Source of the DNA: a bacterium
GTDB taxonomy: Bacteria > Spirochaetota > UBA4802 > UBA5550
Reading direction: 5' to 3'
Length of the DNA: 16,994 nucleotides
Assembly: GCA_024224995.1 (NCBI GenBank)
Contig: JAAENB010000339.1
Location: forward strand, 1 to 16,994
Shown: positions 1 to 7,102 of the stretch, in pieces
Layout: each line of letters opens with the position of its first letter
Numbering within the stretch: the stretch's first letter is position 1
The notes under the pieces: generated by a model
What the model was told of the DNA's origin: nothing
What the model saw: only the letters and a program-made list of their open reading frames with translations
The model's database searches: none
Program-made: the position numbers and the translations under genes

Positions 1-1931
1 AGATACCCTTCCGGCGACATATAGGAATCTATGGTCTTTAAAATTTCGTTCCCCTTTTCGAGATTTCCATTGTAAAAATAATATTGCGCCAGCATTGCCG
101 TATACTGTATCCAGGGTCCGTTCCCGGCATGAATATGGGTGTCGGGATCTTCAATAAACGGCAGGTATCGCTGAAGCATTCCAAAGTCGGGATCCCAGAG
201 GGTGTCCTCCACATAACCGATTGAACGCTGAAACAACTCTCCATTTTTAAAATATTCTTCTTCCATACCGGTACAAAAAAAGAAAGGGCTCAGGAGGGTT
301 ATATCCGGTCTGAGATCTACCACTCCATCGGGTTTTAAGCGCCGCACATACCTGTCGGAATGGGAAAAAACATTATCAATCGTTAATTCAAAACCGCTTT
401 TGAGTTCCATCTCCTCTTTGAACCGGTCTGCCGCATCATATTCCACGCTAACCCGTTCAATCAACCGGAGCATCATAAGATAGGCATAATTTACCCATAT
501 GGAATATCCTTCTTCTATTGCCGATTCATGTATTGAGGTAGTTGAATAAAAAAGATGAATTTCATTCCGATAGTAATTAGTACGGGCAAATTCCGACCCC
601 TTTTCTATGGCATCAAGCATACTCTCCTGCCCCGCTATGCGGATACCTTTTTTCTTTGCCGCCAGCAGGTACCGGCACAATATACTTACCCCATGAGCGA
701 CATTATCTTCCTGTTTATATATCCCTTTATCCTGCCCGTTTATGCCATAGCGCTGTCCCCAGTACCCGTCTTCACGCTGGCAGCTCAGGATAAACCGGGC
801 TATTTCCCCAAGGAGCCTGAATGCCAGTTCTCCCGACTTTAGCGGGCTTATTATAAGCTTATACAAAAATCTGGACGCGCACGCGCTGTCCCTGGGATAT
901 ACATAGGGATACCGTGAACCAGGCAGCGATGCCAGCAGCGCGCTTCCATGATCGGTATCAATGGTACATTGAGAAATTATATCCAGATGTTTGTTTACCT
1001 CTTTATTTAAATCCAGCAGTTTCCTGGTGGTAATTGCCGTCTCCGGGTGTTTGAGCGCGTCTCCGCTGTGCTCCCTTCTTTGTACCACCACATCTTGAAG
1101 CTCATCGGTCATTCGTTTATCTTTTCCCACTATATCAAGAAAATTGGAACTGGAAATTTTTACCAGGCTGGTCTCTTTGGTTGTTTCTATGGAAGCGTTC
1201 CTGGGTTCATGGAGCAAAAGAGACATCTCTCCGAAAAACTGCCCTTCCGCCAGTATCGCTATTAAATGATCCTCCCCATCCTGTTTCCGGTATACATTCA
1301 CCTCCCCATTGCGTATCAAAAAGAAGGTATCCCCTACATCTCCCTGCTTAAAGATCTCCTGTTTTTCCGCTATGGTAACGAGCTCAACTTTTTTGAGCAC
1401 CTCTTCGAACAACCCTACATCAAGATGATTAAAAACCGGGACACTTCGCAAATCCCGCCGGAGTTTCCGCTCTATATACTGTTTGTCCATAAGCGATTTG
1501 ACCGAAGCCGAAACATCCATTAACTTTACCAGGGTATTGGCTGTCATGGAAAGGGTTACCAGTTTATCACAGGCGATTATTGAATTAGCCCGGGGTTCCA
1601 GTGAAACAACAATCTCCTCTCCAAAAAAATCTCCCTTACCAAGACGGTACAGTTCATAGCGGGGATTCTCTTCTGTTGGAATTACCGCCCGGGCACTGCC
1701 GGAAAGAATAATATAAAACCGTTCATCAAACTTCCCATGACGGCATACGATTGAGTCTCTTTCAAATTCAGTCAACAGTATTGTGGGCGCCAGCTCCTCA
1801 AGAAGTTCCTCTTCCATTGATGAAAAAAAATCAATACTCTTAAGCAGCCGGGCGCTTGCCAGGGTGTCAAAAAAAGGTATGGTATGCAGGTTTTTAACAA
1901 GATCAGTAATTGTAGAACCATTAAAGGACAT
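1..1931 (-). CDS. Partial cNMP-binding (x2) / GH15-like glycosidase fusion protein
   Basis: The reading frame is open from an ATG at 1931 to the left edge (643 codons seen), so the 3' end is missing. Two cyclic-nucleotide-binding domains come first, at about residues 35-150 and 160-280. Each has the phosphate-binding-cassette signature: FGEE...EPR at 103-114 and FGEMSLLLHEPR at 233-244. From about residue 310 the protein matches the six-hairpin (GH15 glucoamylase-like) fold: YPYVYPRDSA at 341-350, QREDGYWGQRY near 385-395, KQEDN near 406, and HAGNGPWIQYTAMLAQYY at 601-618. The GH15 C-terminal catalytic region lies outside the window. A strong ribosome site (GGGGGAGG, about 1938-1945) fixes the start. 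No signal peptide is visible, so the enzyme is probably cytoplasmic. I infer an alpha-glucan or trehalose-type hydrolase gated by cAMP or cGMP. The domain calls are solid; substrate and ligand are not known. Confidence 0.88.
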   Translation of the reverse strand, partial: MSFNGSTITDLVKNLHTIPFFDTLASARLLKSIDFFSSMEEELLEELAPTILLTEFERDSIVCRHGKFDERFYIILSGSARAVIPTEENPRYELYRLGKGDFFGEEIVVSLEPRANSIIACDKLVTLSMTANTLVKLMDVSASVKSLMDKQYIERKLRRDLRSVPVFNHLDVGLFEEVLKKVELVTIAEKQEIFKQGDVGDTFFLIRNGEVNVYRKQDGEDHLIAILAEGQFFGEMSLLLHEPRNASIETTKETSLVKISSSNFLDIVGKDKRMTDELQDVVVQRREHSGDALKHPETAITTRKLLDLNKEVNKHLDIISQCTIDTDHGSALLASLPGSRYPYVYPRDSACASRFLYKLIISPLKSGELAFRLLGEIARFILSCQREDGYWGQRYGINGQDKGIYKQEDNVAHGVSILCRYLLAAKKKGIRIAGQESMLDAIEKGSEFARTNYYRNEIHLFYSTTSIHESAIEEGYSIWVNYAYLMMLRLIERVSVEYDAADRFKEEMELKSGFELTIDNVFSHSDRYVRRLKPDGVVDLRPDITLLSPFFFCTGMEEEYFKNGELFQRSIGYVEDTLWDPDFGMLQRYLPFIEDPDTHIHAGNGPWIQYTAMLAQYYFYNGNLEKGNEILKTIDSYMSPEGY

Positions 1932-1980
1932 AATAGCCTCCCCCTTATAAATAATGATGTGGGCCGAAATTTTCACTTTT

Positions 1981-2009
1981 AGTATAAAACATTTAATAGC
2001 TAATGTCAA
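1981..2009 (-). promoter_or_regulatory. Near-consensus sigma-70 promoter for the cNMP/GH15 gene
   Basis: On the minus strand TTGACA (2004-2009) is followed by a 17-nt spacer and TATACT (1981-1986). Predicted transcription starts near 1974, leaving a leader of about 43 nt before the ATG at 1931. It is one of the strongest promoter matches in the window. Confidence 0.8.
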
Positions 2010-2050
2010 GAAAACTCCTGAACAAAAATCAATGAGTCTCTAAAAATGTA

Positions 2051-2080
2051 TTGACGCATTCAAATAAACCGTAATACAAG
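2051..2080 (+). promoter_or_regulatory. Possible weak promoter for the HD/radical SAM pair
   Basis: TTGACG at 2051-2056 is followed 15-18 nt later by AT-rich hexamers (TAATAC at 2072-2077 or TACAAG at 2075-2080), none of them good. It lies back-to-back with the strong minus-strand promoter at 1981-2009. If used, the leader before the ATG at 2089 would be only a few bases, which fits the absence of a clear Shine-Dalgarno there. Confidence 0.3.
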
Positions 2081-2088
2081 TAGCAGAT

Positions 2089-2646
2089 ATGACACCATGC
2101 GAGAAAATCCCTTCGGAAGCCGAATGCTATAAACTCATTGAAGAATACAAAATGCTTCCAAATATAATCGAACATTCCAAACAGGTTAGAAATGTTTCTC
2201 TGAAAATTACCGACAACCTCGCGGACCCCTCTCTCATTAACAGGGATCTTGTTAATGCCGGCGCCCTTCTCCATGATATTGCCAAAACACGCTCCATTAA
2301 CAGTGGTGAGCTCCGTCATGATTCAATTGGCGCGGACATGATGCGGGAACTGGGCTATGAATCAATCGCCATAATCATTGAGTCCCATGTTATTTTCCAC
2401 GGTTTCAAGCCCGAAGGCCCCCTTGAGGTTCGGGAAATTGTTTTCTATGCCGACAAACGGGTTATGCACGACCGCGTTGTTTCGGTTGCCGAACGGGTTG
2501 ATGACCTGGTTAACCGCTATGGTAAAACCGATGAAATCAAAGAAATGATCATTCAAAATAAAAAATTCATCCTTGCCATGGAGGCTAAAATCCAAAAATT
2601 CCTTATTGTTGATATGGAACTCATTACGAGCTCCCCTTTATTATGA
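2089..2646 (+). CDS. HD-domain metal-dependent phosphohydrolase
   Basis: This 185-aa HD-superfamily protein has the metal-binding set H29, H62-D63 (LLHDIAKT) and D122 (YADKRV), plus extra histidines H77 and H100. It is the single-domain HDIG-like form found in many bacteria and archaea. Members hydrolyse phosphomonoesters, nucleotides or cyclic phosphodiesters, and the substrate here cannot be told from sequence. No membrane segment is visible and it should be cytoplasmic. The ATG at 2089 has no good Shine-Dalgarno, but the homology (ECYKLIEEYKMLPNIIEHS) begins almost at once, so a much later start is unlikely. Its TGA overlaps the next gene's ATG (ATGA at 2643-2646), so the two are translationally coupled and probably work together. 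Confidence 0.85.
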   Translation: MTPCEKIPSEAECYKLIEEYKMLPNIIEHSKQVRNVSLKITDNLADPSLINRDLVNAGALLHDIAKTRSINSGELRHDSIGADMMRELGYESIAIIIESHVIFHGFKPEGPLEVREIVFYADKRVMHDRVVSVAERVDDLVNRYGKTDEIKEMIIQNKKFILAMEAKIQKFLIVDMELITSSPLL

Positions 2647-4286
2647 GAAAAAAATACTGCATTCTTGATTGTTTTGTAGACGAACCTGCCTGTTTTGGGG
2701 TCCCCCCCTTTATTTCGCCCTACCCCCGGTATATCTACGGCGCCCTCATTGACGCGGGTACGGAGCAGGACGATATCACCTTTTATACAATTGACCACCT
2801 CAGGAAAAACGATTTTTTACTCGAAGAAGACTTTGAACTGGTTTTTCTCATTGGCGGTGCTGTTGTGCCGGGAAAATACCTGGGCAGCAAAATCGGGTCA
2901 ATCAGTGAAATAAACAGGATTCTGGGAAAAAATCCCGGGCTGCGCTTTGCTGCAGGCAGCCCGCTTCAGCAAAACCTCTCTCGTGAACATGCAAATATCA
3001 TCCCCCTGGATGGGGACATTGAAAAATTCGCTTTTGAATGCGGAAAAGAGACCCCTGTTGATGCCTTCAGGACTACTGATGAGATTGGACGCTGGGCTCA
3101 ATACGGAGCCCCGGTAGTACGATATCACCCTGATTTTCCCTCCCTGGTTTGCGAAATTGAGACCTACCGCGGATGTCCCCGGCAGCAGCATTGCTCATTT
3201 TGCTCCGAAGGACTTTTTTCTTCCATTGAATTCCGGCAGGAAGATGAGATCCTGACGGAGATCGACGCGCTCATTAAACAGGGCATTTCCCGCTTCCGGA
3301 TCGGCAGGCAGGCCGATATTTTGCAATACAAAACCCCTTTTTCTTCTTTTAAAAACGGGTTCTCCCAACCGGACCCGGCCCCGGTCTCAAACTTGTTTGC
3401 GGCCCTGAAAGAACGAAAACTCCGGGGCGATATCACGGTCCTGAATATCGACAATGGGAATCCCGGCACTATTGCCAACTTCCCTGAAGAGTCTTCCCGT
3501 ATCCTTGAAGCTATCGTCGATGCCATTACTCCCGGAGACACCCTTCCACTGGGTATTGAATCGATTGACCCCGTTGTTATTGCGCAGAATAACCTGAAAG
3601 TGACGGGTGAAGAAGCGCTCAGGGTTGTTCAGCTTATTAATGATATCGGGAGCAGGCGCGTTAATGGTATTCCTGTTCTGCTGCCGGGGATCAATCTCAT
3701 TCATGGGCTCAGGGGAGAATCCATGACTACGTTCAGGGATAACTATGACTGGCTCATGTCCGTTAAAGAAGCAGGCCTGCTTATTAAACGGATCAATATC
3801 CGGAAGCTGCTTCCCTTTCCCGGCACGGGCATTTACAGCAATCCCCCGGTGCTTTCCAAAAAGATCTTAAACCGCTTTGAATACTACCGGTCAAAGATCC
3901 GCCATGACATTGATACCCATATGCTCAAACAGATCTATCCTGCCGGTACCATTCTCAGGGATTCCCATATTCTCGACACCCACGCGGGCTATTCTTACGG
4001 CAAACAGCCCGCAAGTTACTCCATTACGGTTAAGCTCCCCCTTGAGCTGGAACTCAAGAGCGTCCATACGGTAATGGTCCTGGGCCACCGCGAACGCTCT
4101 CTTATGGCTCTCCCGGTGCCGTCAGATATAAACTCCCTTCCTCAGAAAGCCCTGGAACAAATCCCGGGGATTAGCAAAAAAAAATCTTCCGAGATAATTC
4201 TTAAACGTCCCTTTAGTACAACTGACGAAATCCGTGAGGCTCTTGAGACCGTTCCTGAAGTGATAAAGGACGTTTTGGTGAAATAA
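2643..4286 (+). CDS. Radical SAM protein with C-terminal helix-hairpin-helix (COG1031-like)
   Basis: The protein is 547 aa. The N-terminal third resembles the B12-binding-like lead-in of large radical SAM enzymes (PPFISPYPRYIYGALIDAG, residues 21-39). The cluster motif is in ETYRGCPRQQHCSFC: Cys178, Cys184 and Cys187, giving CX5CX2C instead of the usual CX3CX2C. The central TIM-barrel region includes GIESIDP and RINIRKLLPFPGTG. The last 60 or so residues contain a helix-hairpin-helix (LEQIPGISKKKSSEIILKRP), a nucleic-acid-binding fold. This architecture matches COG1031, mostly known from archaea and without an assigned reaction. There is no independent Shine-Dalgarno before the ATG at 2643, so translation depends on the overlapping HD gene. 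Radical SAM membership is near certain; an RNA- or DNA-linked modification is inferred from the helix-hairpin-helix only. Confidence 0.9.
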   Translation: MRKKYCILDCFVDEPACFGVPPFISPYPRYIYGALIDAGTEQDDITFYTIDHLRKNDFLLEEDFELVFLIGGAVVPGKYLGSKIGSISEINRILGKNPGLRFAAGSPLQQNLSREHANIIPLDGDIEKFAFECGKETPVDAFRTTDEIGRWAQYGAPVVRYHPDFPSLVCEIETYRGCPRQQHCSFCSEGLFSSIEFRQEDEILTEIDALIKQGISRFRIGRQADILQYKTPFSSFKNGFSQPDPAPVSNLFAALKERKLRGDITVLNIDNGNPGTIANFPEESSRILEAIVDAITPGDTLPLGIESIDPVVIAQNNLKVTGEEALRVVQLINDIGSRRVNGIPVLLPGINLIHGLRGESMTTFRDNYDWLMSVKEAGLLIKRINIRKLLPFPGTGIYSNPPVLSKKILNRFEYYRSKIRHDIDTHMLKQIYPAGTILRDSHILDTHAGYSYGKQPASYSITVKLPLELELKSVHTVMVLGHRERSLMALPVPSDINSLPQKALEQIPGISKKKSSEIILKRPFSTTDEIREALETVPEVIKDVLVK

Positions 4287-4289
4287 TTC

Positions 4290-4318
4290 TTTACATTCGT
4301 CCGGGTCCGGTGTATACT
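4290..4318 (+). promoter_or_regulatory. Promoter of the zinc-ribbon membrane protein gene
   Basis: TTTACA (4290-4295), a 17-nt spacer and TATACT (4313-4318) begin just after the radical SAM stop codon. Predicted start is near 4325. The -10 overlaps the upstream in-frame GTG at 4310, which argues against that codon as the translation start and for the ATG at 4343. Confidence 0.7.
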
Positions 4319-4342
4319 GGGGTACTCTCGGAGGGATGTATT

Positions 4343-4882
4343 ATGAGTGCTAAAACTTCAATGAAAAAAATTATCGGTTATATTCTCTTTTTTTCGGGCC
4401 TTTTTTTCTTTGTTCCAGGTCTGGGAATGTTTCTTACGAGCACCGATCCCGAAGAGTTAAAAACCGCTAAAGAGATGCTGCTGTATCCCCCAATATTAAT
4501 GATTATTCCGGGAATAATTCTTATTATACTCGGAAGAAGGCTCAACAAAAAAGAAAAGCAAATCGATTCTAATGAAGAAGAGCAAATCGATTCTCTTGTG
4601 GCGGTAGTAAAGGCATACCGGAGAATCGCCCTCAGCGATCTTGCGGATAAATTAAAGATCCAGGTGCCTGTTGCACAAGATCTCTTAATAGAAGCATTAC
4701 GCCTCAAAAAAATCGAAGGTCATTTCGACCGGTCAAATGATGAATTCTTTACCGATGAAGGGGAAGCTAAAAAATCCGATGTTTCATTTTGCCCCTCATG
4801 CGGGACGCCGATTGATGGTGTTTTTTTACAAGGGGAAACAGTTACCTGTAAAACCTGCGGAAAGATTATTCAGCAGATGTGA
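4343..4882 (+). CDS. Small membrane protein with winged-helix-like segment and zinc ribbon
   Basis: The ATG at 4343 is preceded by GGAGGG (4330-4335) at 7-nt spacing and gives 179 aa. Two hydrophobic helices lie at about residues 8-31 and 47-64, in a hairpin arrangement. A charged linker follows (KKEKQIDSNEEEQIDS, made by a 13-bp direct repeat at 4558-4570 and 4582-4594). Residues about 84-140 look like a winged-helix or PCI-like fold (ALSDLADKLKIQVPVAQDLLIEALRL). The tail is a zinc ribbon with Cys150, Cys153, Cys169 and Cys172 (CPSCG and CKTCG). The soluble part should face the cytoplasm. I do not recognise a named family. Similar layouts occur in small bacterial membrane proteins of unknown role. 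It has its own promoter and is not obviously tied to the upstream pair. Confidence 0.72.
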   Translation: MSAKTSMKKIIGYILFFSGLFFFVPGLGMFLTSTDPEELKTAKEMLLYPPILMIIPGIILIILGRRLNKKEKQIDSNEEEQIDSLVAVVKAYRRIALSDLADKLKIQVPVAQDLLIEALRLKKIEGHFDRSNDEFFTDEGEAKKSDVSFCPSCGTPIDGVFLQGETVTCKTCGKIIQQM

Positions 4883-4897
4883 TAGAGTATAAATAAG

Positions 4898-5005
4898 TTA
4901 ATCTGTTGCTTCCTGGCCAAGTGGAACCCTAACTGCAAATGCAGCACCTTCGCCCGGTGTACAGGTATACTCAATCTCTCTACACAGTTTTTTAACCACC
5001 AGATG
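4898..5005 (-). pseudogene. Possible C-terminal fragment of a sensor histidine kinase
   Basis: Read on the minus strand, 35 codons ending in TAA at 4898-4900 give HLVVKKLC...TPGEGAAFAVRVPL. This matches the end of a histidine-kinase ATPase domain, where the usual pattern is KKLC...S.PG.GTTF.V.LPL. An in-frame stop at 5006-5008 cuts it off upstream and nothing kinase-like continues beyond. It looks like the leftover 3' end of a decayed gene. The match is short, so confidence is modest. Confidence 0.4.
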
Positions 5006-5008
5006 TTA

Positions 5009-5273
5009 CTCAACTACAGTTAAAATCCCGCTTGAACCGGAACAGATTCTTGAGAGTGCGGACCCCACTGAGCGGGGAAAAAATACGGAAGAAACTGTGG
5101 GTATACCGGGGTTTGTTTTGCGAAAATGCTCCGGGCACGGGTTTGGTTCTGAGAGACGTTGCAGTGCAACGCCTTTACTGGCTGGTCAGAAACCGTTCCC
5201 GGCGTTGATCCGGCACCAACAATATCGGTTGTTCCATAATGGAGTCAAACAGACCTGTTTTTTAATTTTTTTC
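5009..5273. other. Stretch without an intact gene, possible further gene debris
   Basis: No frame here has convincing coding structure with a ribosome site. On the plus strand, phrases such as NTEETVGIPGF (frame of 5097) and, in another frame, APGTGLVLRDV recall histidine-kinase G1 and G2 boxes, but they are in different frames and very short. The best reading is degraded sequence. Confidence 0.3.
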
Positions 5274-5303
5274 CACTTTTTTTAAAGATTTTGAAAAAAA
5301 GTG
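5274..5303. repeat. Perfect 10-bp inverted repeat with A/T arms
   Basis: CACTTTTTTT (5274-5283) is matched by AAAAAAAGTG (5294-5303) around a 10-nt spacer. The arms are mostly A/T, so the RNA hairpin would be weak. It could be a small protein-binding site or part of the decayed region. Confidence 0.45.
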
Positions 5304-5363
5304 CCAAAATCATTTTCGAAAATTGATTCCCGTTCGTATTAATATATAGGGACTATTTAAAAT

Positions 5364-5398
5364 AAAAAAAAGCCCGTCTAATAGACGGGCTTTTTTTT
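5364..5398 (+). terminator. Strong bidirectional intrinsic terminator
   Basis: The stem is GCCCGTCT (5372-5379) with AGACGGGC (5383-5390), a 3-nt loop, eight A's before it and eight T's after it. It is a textbook factor-independent terminator in both directions. It lies only 34 nt before the Rpn gene's ATG, and there is no intact gene upstream for it to terminate. Confidence 0.85.
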
Positions 5399-5432
5399 AT
5401 GCCCTGTACCCCGTTGAATAAAGGATAAAGTA

Positions 5433-6371
5433 ATGAATGACAGGATCGATAAGAAGAATTATGAGATAGAACCATACGAAGATGTGGACAATAATCTATC
5501 CCAGGATGAGATGATTAAGGAGTTAATCCGCGATTACCCGGAAGACGCCCTTGAATTTTTCAATCCGAAGATATGCCGGAAATACGGCCGCCCCGTAAAG
5601 GCAACATTTCACTTACAGGAGAATTCGAAATTCTCGCATTCCGATCCAAAGCGGATCAATGATATCGTGGTTCAATATGAATTTTCCGGAGGCGAGAAAG
5701 TGGTTCTCGCTCTTATTGAGCACTGGTCGGACAAATCCAGGTTCGATATTCACCGCTTTGCCCATTATTTAATAGACCTGGATAAACGGTTCCCTGGTTG
5801 TGAAAAGTACCCGGTAGCGGTTTTTACGGATAAAGCAAAAACGTGGTATAAGCAGCCGCCCAAAGAGATCGAGATAAAATGTCTGGACGAGGTCTACTTG
5901 CGGTTTCGGTATAAGCTGGTGAAGCTGAAAGCGGCAGACGCGGAACGGTATAGAAAGACAAAGAACAAGTTTGAATCGGTATTGCGCTCAGCAATGAATC
6001 TGGGTTCATCGGAAAGGGAAAATAGAGTCTTGCTAGCGTTTGATTTTATGCTGGATTACGGCAATCTTGAAAGCGATAAAAAGCTGTATAATAAACATGT
6101 TGATATCATAATTTATTATTTGGGCTTGACAGGAGAGGAAGTTCAAGTATTATCAGAATTAGCCAGGAAAAGGAAGGAAACAAAGATGTTAAGTTGGGTC
6201 AAAATTCAGGAAAATATGCTTAAGAGAGAAGGAAAGCTTGAAGGGAAGTTTGAAACAAAGCTTGAAACAGCTCGAAGAATGTTTAAAAAAGGGTTTTCCA
6301 TAGATATAATCCGTGAAATGACCGATCTAACCCCGGAAGACCTGGAAAAGGCCGGGATTGTACAAGGGTAA
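5433..6371 (+). CDS. Rpn-family (PD-(D/E)XK transposase-type) nuclease
   Basis: The 312-aa protein follows the layout of Rpn recombination-promoting nucleases and related PD-(D/E)XK transposase-family proteins. The N-terminal nuclease core has NDIVVQYEF (D77) and LALIEHWSDKSRFDIHRFAHY (E96). The C-terminal tail typical of the family runs from KREGKLEGKFETKLETARR to MTDLTPEDLEKAGI. Many family members have E-x-Q at the position of E96-H-W98, so the tryptophan is unusual, unless this is a subfamily feature. Known Rpn proteins are Ca/Mg-dependent DNases, some linked to recombination or phage defence. The ribosome site is weak (AAGGATAAAG before the ATG). A terminator sits 34 nt upstream, so transcription must start very close to the gene or read through. 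A second family member begins at 16758. Confidence 0.82.
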   Translation: MNDRIDKKNYEIEPYEDVDNNLSQDEMIKELIRDYPEDALEFFNPKICRKYGRPVKATFHLQENSKFSHSDPKRINDIVVQYEFSGGEKVVLALIEHWSDKSRFDIHRFAHYLIDLDKRFPGCEKYPVAVFTDKAKTWYKQPPKEIEIKCLDEVYLRFRYKLVKLKAADAERYRKTKNKFESVLRSAMNLGSSERENRVLLAFDFMLDYGNLESDKKLYNKHVDIIIYYLGLTGEEVQVLSELARKRKETKMLSWVKIQENMLKREGKLEGKFETKLETARRMFKKGFSIDIIREMTDLTPEDLEKAGIVQG

Positions 6372-6375
6372 GATT

Positions 6376-6822
6376 TTACCCAAGATTTTTATCAACATCC
6401 TGTTTTTGTATTTGTGAAAGAATTTCCTTATTTGCCCTGGAGAGAATATCCTGCAGCCGCGGCTGGATCATAGCCGCAGCCTCTTCAAAAGAACAGGTGG
6501 AACGTTTGCGGTAAGGCCGCTCATCCCATTCATCAAGAATTGTATGGACCTTTAAAAGAAACATCTCCACTTTGCAGGTACCGCCCCATTTTTTATATTC
6601 ATAAAAGCCCACTGCGGCCTGCGAGACCTCACCCGTGACTCCGGCTTCTTCCAGCGCTTCTTGTGCTGCCGCCTCCTGCGCGGAAAAACCCTCATCGATA
6701 AGTCCTTTGGGAAAGATCCAGCTCCCTTTGGAGCTGGTAATGAGCACAAAGCGGACCGCATCATTGTCCATGAAATAGGGAACCACTCCCGATTGATTAA
6801 TAATCTTTTTTTTATACTCCAT
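6376..6822 (-). CDS. Nudix (MutT-like) hydrolase
   Basis: This 148-aa Nudix-fold protein begins EYKKKIINQSGVVPY. The Nudix box spans residues 40-62 (GLIDEGFSAQEAAAQEALEE and on to AGV). It keeps the key EALEEAGV core (E55, E58, E59). The first conserved Glu is Phe46 and the Arg is Gln54, variations also common in the PKG-L-V-E-x-G diphosphoinositol-polyphosphate-type subgroup. The preceding WIFPKG also fits that subgroup. It hydrolyses a nucleoside diphosphate linked to another group; the substrate is unknown. The ATG at 6822 has a good AGGAG (6828-6832). It converges on the Rpn gene with only 4 bp between the stop codons and no visible terminator. Confidence 0.9.
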   Translation of the reverse strand: MEYKKKIINQSGVVPYFMDNDAVRFVLITSSKGSWIFPKGLIDEGFSAQEAAAQEALEEAGVTGEVSQAAVGFYEYKKWGGTCKVEMFLLKVHTILDEWDERPYRKRSTCSFEEAAAMIQPRLQDILSRANKEILSQIQKQDVDKNLG

Positions 6823-6846
6823 TGAAACTCCTGTTTACATGCATTA

Positions 6847-6880
6847 ATAATACCATATAATTTGCTTTTTTTTTTGTAAA
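6847..6880 (-). promoter_or_regulatory. A/T-rich region, probable promoter of the Nudix gene
   Basis: On the minus strand TTTACA (6875-6880) is followed by a run of A's and then overlapping AT hexamers (TATGGT at 6852-6857, TATTAT at 6847-6852). No single -10 is clearly right, but the position suits the ATG at 6822. Confidence 0.35.
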
Positions 6881-6936
6881 TATTTTTTTATAATTATAAA
6901 AAAGCGGAAACAGTATTTATATAAATCGAGGGACAC

Positions 6937-7014
6937 ATGTATGTGATTTGCGGAACGTTTGACAATAACGGAGGAGCCCCACCGGGCATTGGCAGGCCCT
7001 TTCCTGAGAATTAA
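6937..7014 (+). other. Possible small ORF (25 aa) or gene remnant
   Basis: A short frame, MYVICGTFDNNGGAPPGIG and on to PFPEN, follows a GAGGGA sequence at 6928-6933. Its spacing to the ATG is short. An overlapping ATG at 6941 in another frame has TGA as its second codon. The start (a beta-strand then a Gly-rich turn) looks like the N-terminus of a larger protein that is no longer there. I recognise no family. It may be noncoding. Confidence 0.2.
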
Positions 7015-7021
7015 GGCTGAA

Positions 7022-7051
7022 TTGTTATGGACATAAAATTATATATATGAT
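7022..7051 (+). promoter_or_regulatory. Probable promoter of the selenoprotein gene
   Basis: TTGTTA (7022-7027), an 18-nt spacer and TATGAT (7046-7051) predict a start near 7058 and a leader of about 45 nt before the ATG at 7103. The surrounding sequence is very A/T-rich. Confidence 0.5.
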
Positions 7052-7102
7052 ATGTATCATCTTACCGGTGAAAGCCGCCAAATTTATAAAAGAGGTATTG
7101 GA

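Noticed and set aside
555..1523. Plus-strand open frames at 555-842, 1047-1265 and 1266-1523
   Set aside because: They are antisense to the cNMP/GH15 gene, which has clear domains. They have no family resemblance.
4310..4342. GTG start for the zinc-ribbon protein
   Set aside because: It overlaps the promoter -10. The ATG at 4343 has a strong GGAGGG.
5097..5285. 62-codon plus-strand frame
   Set aside because: It has no ribosome site, ends in low-complexity Phe codons and lies in a decayed region.
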